64,000 bases of DNA, from assembly GCA_051294375.1 (NCBI GenBank), contig CM119264.1:30293656-30357655 (forward strand), written 5' to 3'. Numbering within the stretch: the first letter of the stretch is position 1; each line of letters starts with the position of its first letter. Position numbers and translations under genes: made by a program. Below are positions 59,583 to 64,000 of this stretch, piece by piece. The notes beneath the pieces are model-generated. The model worked only from the letters and a program-made list of their open reading frames with translations. It was not told where the DNA came from and ran no database searches. This DNA comes from Paraspadella gotoi (Eukaryota; Chaetognatha).

Positions 59583-60221
59583 AAGTGTTTTACATATATC
59601 AAATTTAAATATTTTAAGCGTAACTCTTTGCTGAATGATTGGGGTCGTGGTTATAGCTGATTATTTACCGGCGGGTACAAGGGCACTCGATAGAACTCTT
59701 ATCATATTACAGCCGTTATGGTAGCGCCATAGTACGTCGTCCGAGGCTCATCGTGTCACAGTCGTCTCGTCATATAAGCTCGACATCATTCTAGAGTCGT
59801 TATCGTCGTTCAGCTCGATGGAGTCACGGTGCGATCTAATGCATACGTCTACTTAGCAGGCCACTCACACCACGAAGCAGGGACGGTCTTAGTTCCACCA
59901 TCATCGTTCATTGATCGATAGCCTGTCGCCGTCCCAGTCCATGGAGTCCGTCCATCTTCTTCCAGCCTGCTTGTCAAGTCGTCATCGGATCGCATCGTCC
60001 TGGTCTTTGTCACGCAGCGTGGCGGGGACGAGGCGGCGAAAAAAAATCACTGTATTGTCCACGCCCGAAATTCGTTCATTTTAAACTTCGTCTACTTGGC
60101 AGCAATCAGTATAAAGACACTCATTGTGACTCATTGGGAGATAGGTGTCAAGATATGCGTGGAAACTAACTGCTTCAACGTTTTCAGATTTGATAGATTC
60201 TAAGGTCGGTTTTGAGTAAGA

Positions 60222-60258
<37 letters not shown>

Positions 60259-60739
60259 CAGAGAGAGAGAGAGAGAGAGGAGAGAGGGAGAGAGGAAAGG
60301 GAGAAAGTAAGAGAGGAGTAAGGAGAAAAGAGAGGGAGAAATAAAAAAAAACTAAAAACGAAATTAAATTGCATTGCATTGCATATCAGATAGGCTTGCA
60401 ATAGTGATATAAAATTAATTATGAAAAATATTACTAAAAAAAAGGCCTACTCTAAATTCACTTCTGACCAAGTCGCTCAGACGTACAGATGCTATTAACG
60501 TGAAAGAGATGTAAGGATACTGAACTGCCGCTGCTGCCTGCGGCTTTCTGATGCTTACTGCTGCTTGCTGCTGCCTGCTGCTGCTCTCTGCCGATGCCTC
60601 CTGCTGCTGCCGCTGCTGCTCGTCAAGTCGGGAGAAAGAGGCGCCATCCAACGATCAACTGAAAAAAAAAAACGTATTCCGCCATTCATGAGAAAAGCGG
60701 CGCCACCGGCGTGAAAAAAGAGCGCCGCTCAGATCGAGA

Positions 60740-60780
<41 letters not shown>

Positions 60781-60803
60781 GAGAAGAGAGAGAGAGAGAA
60801 GAG

Positions 60804-60852
<49 letters not shown>

Positions 60853-63540
60853 GGGCGCGCGGCACTATGATCGAAGTGAACGTTAAAATCGGAAAAATTA
60901 TATAATGACATATTCGGATAGCTTAACCAGAGTAATTCTTGAAAACTTTAGAGGTTCTTCTCATAAAATATTAATATTTCCAAAAAGGACAAAAATGTAA
61001 TATTTTATTTTTTTACGATTCCTAAAGATAACCCGAACGCTACGGCCATTTTTTTTTATCATGTTTTAATTTTTTTTCCTCTCAAATACGGTAAAACAAA
61101 AGTTTAAAGAGCAATTTGATCCAATCAGTTAAGCGAGGAAGTTAATAGTACTAACGTGTTTTTAAACTACTAATTTTTGAAAAAGATGGAGGTATCAAAA
61201 TAGAGATTAAGTAAAATTATAAATTGAAGTTCACAAGATATGTTTTTTTTTGGCATTTTCGTTCTTTTAAAGAAAAACGTTTGTTAGGTTCAATCCATTT
61301 ATTAAATTTATTACATCAAAAAGTTAACAAGATTTAATGTAACTCAATCTAACATGTAAAATAACAAAGATAGAAGATTCTTACAGAGAATTTCGCCTCA
61401 CTGAGTGTAAAACAATATAATGTATAACAATATAATGTCAAATATGTGACAAATGTAATCAATATTTCAATCTTAAATGTTAAATTTCTAATGAATATTT
61501 TTTTACACCATCAATTCTTTGAAGTCCAATATTCATGATTACTTATGTTTTTTTTTCCTCTCTCTCTGTCTGTCTCTGTTCCTTTAAATCAATTTCGTTG
61601 TGTTTTGAGATTTGGAGAAAAAACAATAAATTATTTGTTTTTGTCAAACGAATTGTATTTGATATTAAGACAAGTTTCGACTCCTGAGTCTTCATCTTCA
61701 TCAAATTATTTTATTTTAAAAAAATTACTAACGTCTTTGTCATGAAGACAATTTCAAATTGTTTTTTTAACCACTTCAAAATCGCAGTTAAAAAAATAAT
61801 TTACTTAGTAAATGGTTCTTATCGAAGTGTAAAAAAAAAATTAATTTGATAATCATTTTGACATTACTCATTTTGCGGATCGTTGCGGATGAAATCCCGA
61901 ACACATCAAGTGCGTTATAATATCAATCATTATATTTAATTAGAATGGTAGTGATTCCCCATGATTCCCTATATATTCTAAAGCTAGTTTTCAAAAACTC
62001 AGATACAGTAAAACCTTTTCAGAACAAATTTGTATTTAATCCATACTAGGTATCCAGTTGTTTATCAAGATTTAAAAAAAAAGTAAATTCATTCATAAAG
62101 TTCCTGGAATATAGCTCTACAAAGTGAGTCTGAAATAGAGAAAAGCCTTATTATCTCCTAAAGAATGATTTTTGACAACTGATATTGCTCGAAGAGGTTT
62201 TCCGATGATAGTCACTTATTAATTAAAAAGCATTTATTATTTTTGTACGATGACTAACCTTATTCCGATAAAAAAAATTATTTCGATGATAGTGCGCGGT
62301 AAAATAGCGAGAGAGAAAACTCCTCTGCCTCAAAAAATTCAAATGCCGACATTTAGTATTTTGCATCTCGGGTTGAATTTTTTTTGTTCTTATGTTTTGT
62401 TTTTATGATTTTCTATAGAAACAAAAAAAAACAAAAAAAAAAAAAAACAGATTTCCTACTGAAACGCGATGGAAATATTTTTTTCCGCTTTATTCGAATT
62501 GTTGAGATAGTACGTACTCAAACTAGATAGGACGTACTCAAGCTTGACAGTACGTACTCAAGCTAGATATGGATTCAATAACAATTACGTAACATGTATT
62601 TCTGAACTACGTTCTAAAACATTATTATCAATTAATTTTTACTTTTCAAAATGGAGCTAAATTCAGATTCGATTCGTGCATTGGCTCTTTAATCTCATTT
62701 GCATATAGCAGTGTCAAAAATGTTAATATTTTGAAAAATTATCCGCCTCCGGATTATAGAATAAAAATAATATTAATCATCGAATAATAATATTAATAAT
62801 ATTAATCATATGAGTATAATTTTAAAAATAAAACATGTATTAATAACATTAAATTTACAAAAAAGTAAAAAAAAATTGACAGATAACGATAATTATAAAC
62901 GGGAAAATGGTTTGATGTTAGGGTATTTCCAAGATAGAATATAATATAATACACTGGCAATTTTAATTCCATTATGATTTTTTTTATTTTATTTTTTGCT
63001 ATATTTTACTGATTGAACCGATTCAAATTTTTCTTGGACCAATCGATAGCTCTTTAAAAGAGCTATACTTTTCATATATTATTTCTCAAAATTAAAAAAG
63101 AAATAGTGGTGTATTTAAAGCTACCTAGTGTCTTCTTTTTTTTTGCGCCGCAGTGCATATATAATATGATATAATACGCTCAAATATAGGCAAAATAAAC
63201 TCTCAAAATAAAAAGCCTTTCATGTTTTTTCCCGCCAAAGTTATTGTTGTCGTTGTTTCCCTTCAAGTCTGTCTGTCCGTCTGTCTCTTTCGTCTCTCAG
63301 GGAAATAATGTTTAACTTCCTCTTCCTAAAAATATATTCGCGTCGTTGAGGGAGAAACGATTTTCAACAAAAAATGTAAAAAGTTTTTTTTTTTTTGCAG
63401 ATTCTTTAGCAAAAAAAAAAGGGAAAGATTATATCTTCTCTTTTTGCTCTAACGGGTTTTTCTTTCTTTTATTGTTACTAATCCTCTCATATTTTTCCAC
63501 CCTCTCACTCTCTCTCTCCCTCTCCCTCTTTCTTCCGTAG
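59583..63540. repeat. Second copy of 49.6-59.5 kb without the three insertions
   Basis: The order of landmarks follows 49,640-59,548, from the (GTC)-rich zone through (GA)n and (CTG)n to the 3' splice site at 63,540. Copy A is about 9.9 kb; subtracting its three insertions (about 0.4, 2.4 and 3.2 kb) leaves about 3.9 kb, close to the ~3.96 kb here. The copy is rich in small indels at its left end (59,583-60,060) and less so later. I read it as the alternative haplotype placed in tandem by the assembler. Confidence 0.75.
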
Positions 63541-63836
63541 GCGAAGAGGAGTCTTCTTCAAACAATGATCACGTGACCAAAGAAGAGGAAGAGAGGGAGG
63601 AAGAGGAAGAAGAGGGAGGAAAGGGAGGAAGGGAGAAGGAAGGAAACGTAATCAGCACGGCTCCCGTCTGGGCGCCCCCGCAGGAGGGAAGAGGAGGAGG
63701 AGGAGGAAGAGGAGGAGGAGGAAGAGAGGGAGAAGGAGGAGGAAGGAAGGAGGGAACGAGGAAAGGAGAAAAGAGGAAGACAGAAGCGACGAGACTGCGT
63801 TGCACCATAAAGGCCAATCCTATGGTGGGCAAAGGG
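63541..63836 (+). CDS. Ig-superfamily exon with a Glu/Gly-rich low-complexity insert
   Basis: The exon lies between TTCTTCCGTAG and AAAGGG|GTAAGT. It starts with two leftover bases (phase-1 intron) and ends in phase 0. In frame it reads EEESSSNNDHVTKEEE..., NVISTAPVWAPPQEG, a Gly/Arg/Glu/Lys-rich stretch, and finally TEATRLRCTIKANPMVGKG. The last part, L-R-C-x-x-x-A-N-P-x-V, is the B-strand region of a Sidestep-like Ig domain (usually continuing to a Trp in the next exon). ISTAPV resembles the G strand that closes the preceding domain. The acidic and Gly-rich parts coincide with GGA/GAA microsatellite sequence, so the low-complexity linker appears to have grown by repeat expansion within the exon, or the exon starts later than I place it. 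Purine-rich sequence contains few stop codons, so openness alone proves little; the splice sites and the terminal motif carry the call. Confidence 0.5.
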
Positions 63837-64000
63837 GTAAGTTTGGGTTCGGTCAATTTAGAGGGTAAGTGACGGAGTTGGGTTGGATGGAGACTAACCA
63901 ACTCTACAAATATCGGGCGCTATCTTCGAAACGCGCCACATTTTTGTTTCTAATCTCGGAACTCAATTTTAATCTTAACGAACAACTCTAATATTTTTTA
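63837..64000. other. Start of following intron, up to the window end
   Basis: The sequence is also present, inverted, at 48,676-48,838. No other feature. Confidence 0.55.

Overview
This is nuclear DNA from an animal: intron-rich, AT-rich and dense in microsatellites, with GT-AG exon boundaries and no bacterial-style genes, rRNA, CRISPR array or complete tRNA. A few short exons on the + strand look like pieces of an immunoglobulin-superfamily receptor. They most resemble the arthropod Sidestep family in an '...STLVFKPWLSDMGKTLRC...' half-domain and in 'LRC...ANP' and 'LC..TSNPP' domain starts. With the very heavy (GA)n/(GGAA)n/(GTC)n load this suggests an arthropod, perhaps a crustacean. That is an inference, and no species can be named.

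Layout: 1-15 kb is non-coding, with a ~400-bp tandem repeat at 4.4-5.6 kb, purine/pyrimidine tracts and a G-rich 0.9-kb tract at 13.3-14.2 kb. The best receptor exons are at 15.3-16.0 kb (interrupted by a gap), 20.88-21.03 kb, 39.67-39.82 kb with a second copy at 45.11-45.23 kb, and 63.54-63.84 kb. Several exon starts imply phase-1 introns, as is usual for Ig domains. A small exon at 36.46 kb (copies at 39.89 and 42.02 kb) is followed by a ~50-bp minisatellite that re-duplicates its own 5' splice site more than 20 times. The rest is introns, repeats and gaps.

The window is also a record of how it was assembled. Eight gaps are exactly 25 N, and many lie beside tandem, indel-rich second copies of neighbouring sequence (6.2/11.2, 8.0/8.8, 22.3/24.4, 26.5/32.0, 34.6/40.0 and 49.6/59.6 kb, plus an inverted pair at 48.7/63.8 kb). 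About 770 bp is apparently identical between 36.81 and 42.35 kb inside copies that otherwise differ every few bases. I read most of these as gap-filling with uncorrected long reads and unmerged haplotypes, not as biological duplications. Exon copy numbers and reading frames here should not be taken at face value.

The comparison of copies is nevertheless informative. The 49.6-59.56 kb copy carries three insertions absent from the 59.58-63.54 kb copy: a ~0.4-kb tRNA-Leu-headed element with an 8-bp target duplication, a 2.4-kb element with perfect terminal inverted repeats at a TA target, and a 3.2-kb almost complete palindrome. A third large inverted-repeat element at 29.0-31.8 kb shares internal sequence with them. 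No transposase was recognised, so these appear to be non-autonomous or unusual elements that are polymorphic between haplotypes.
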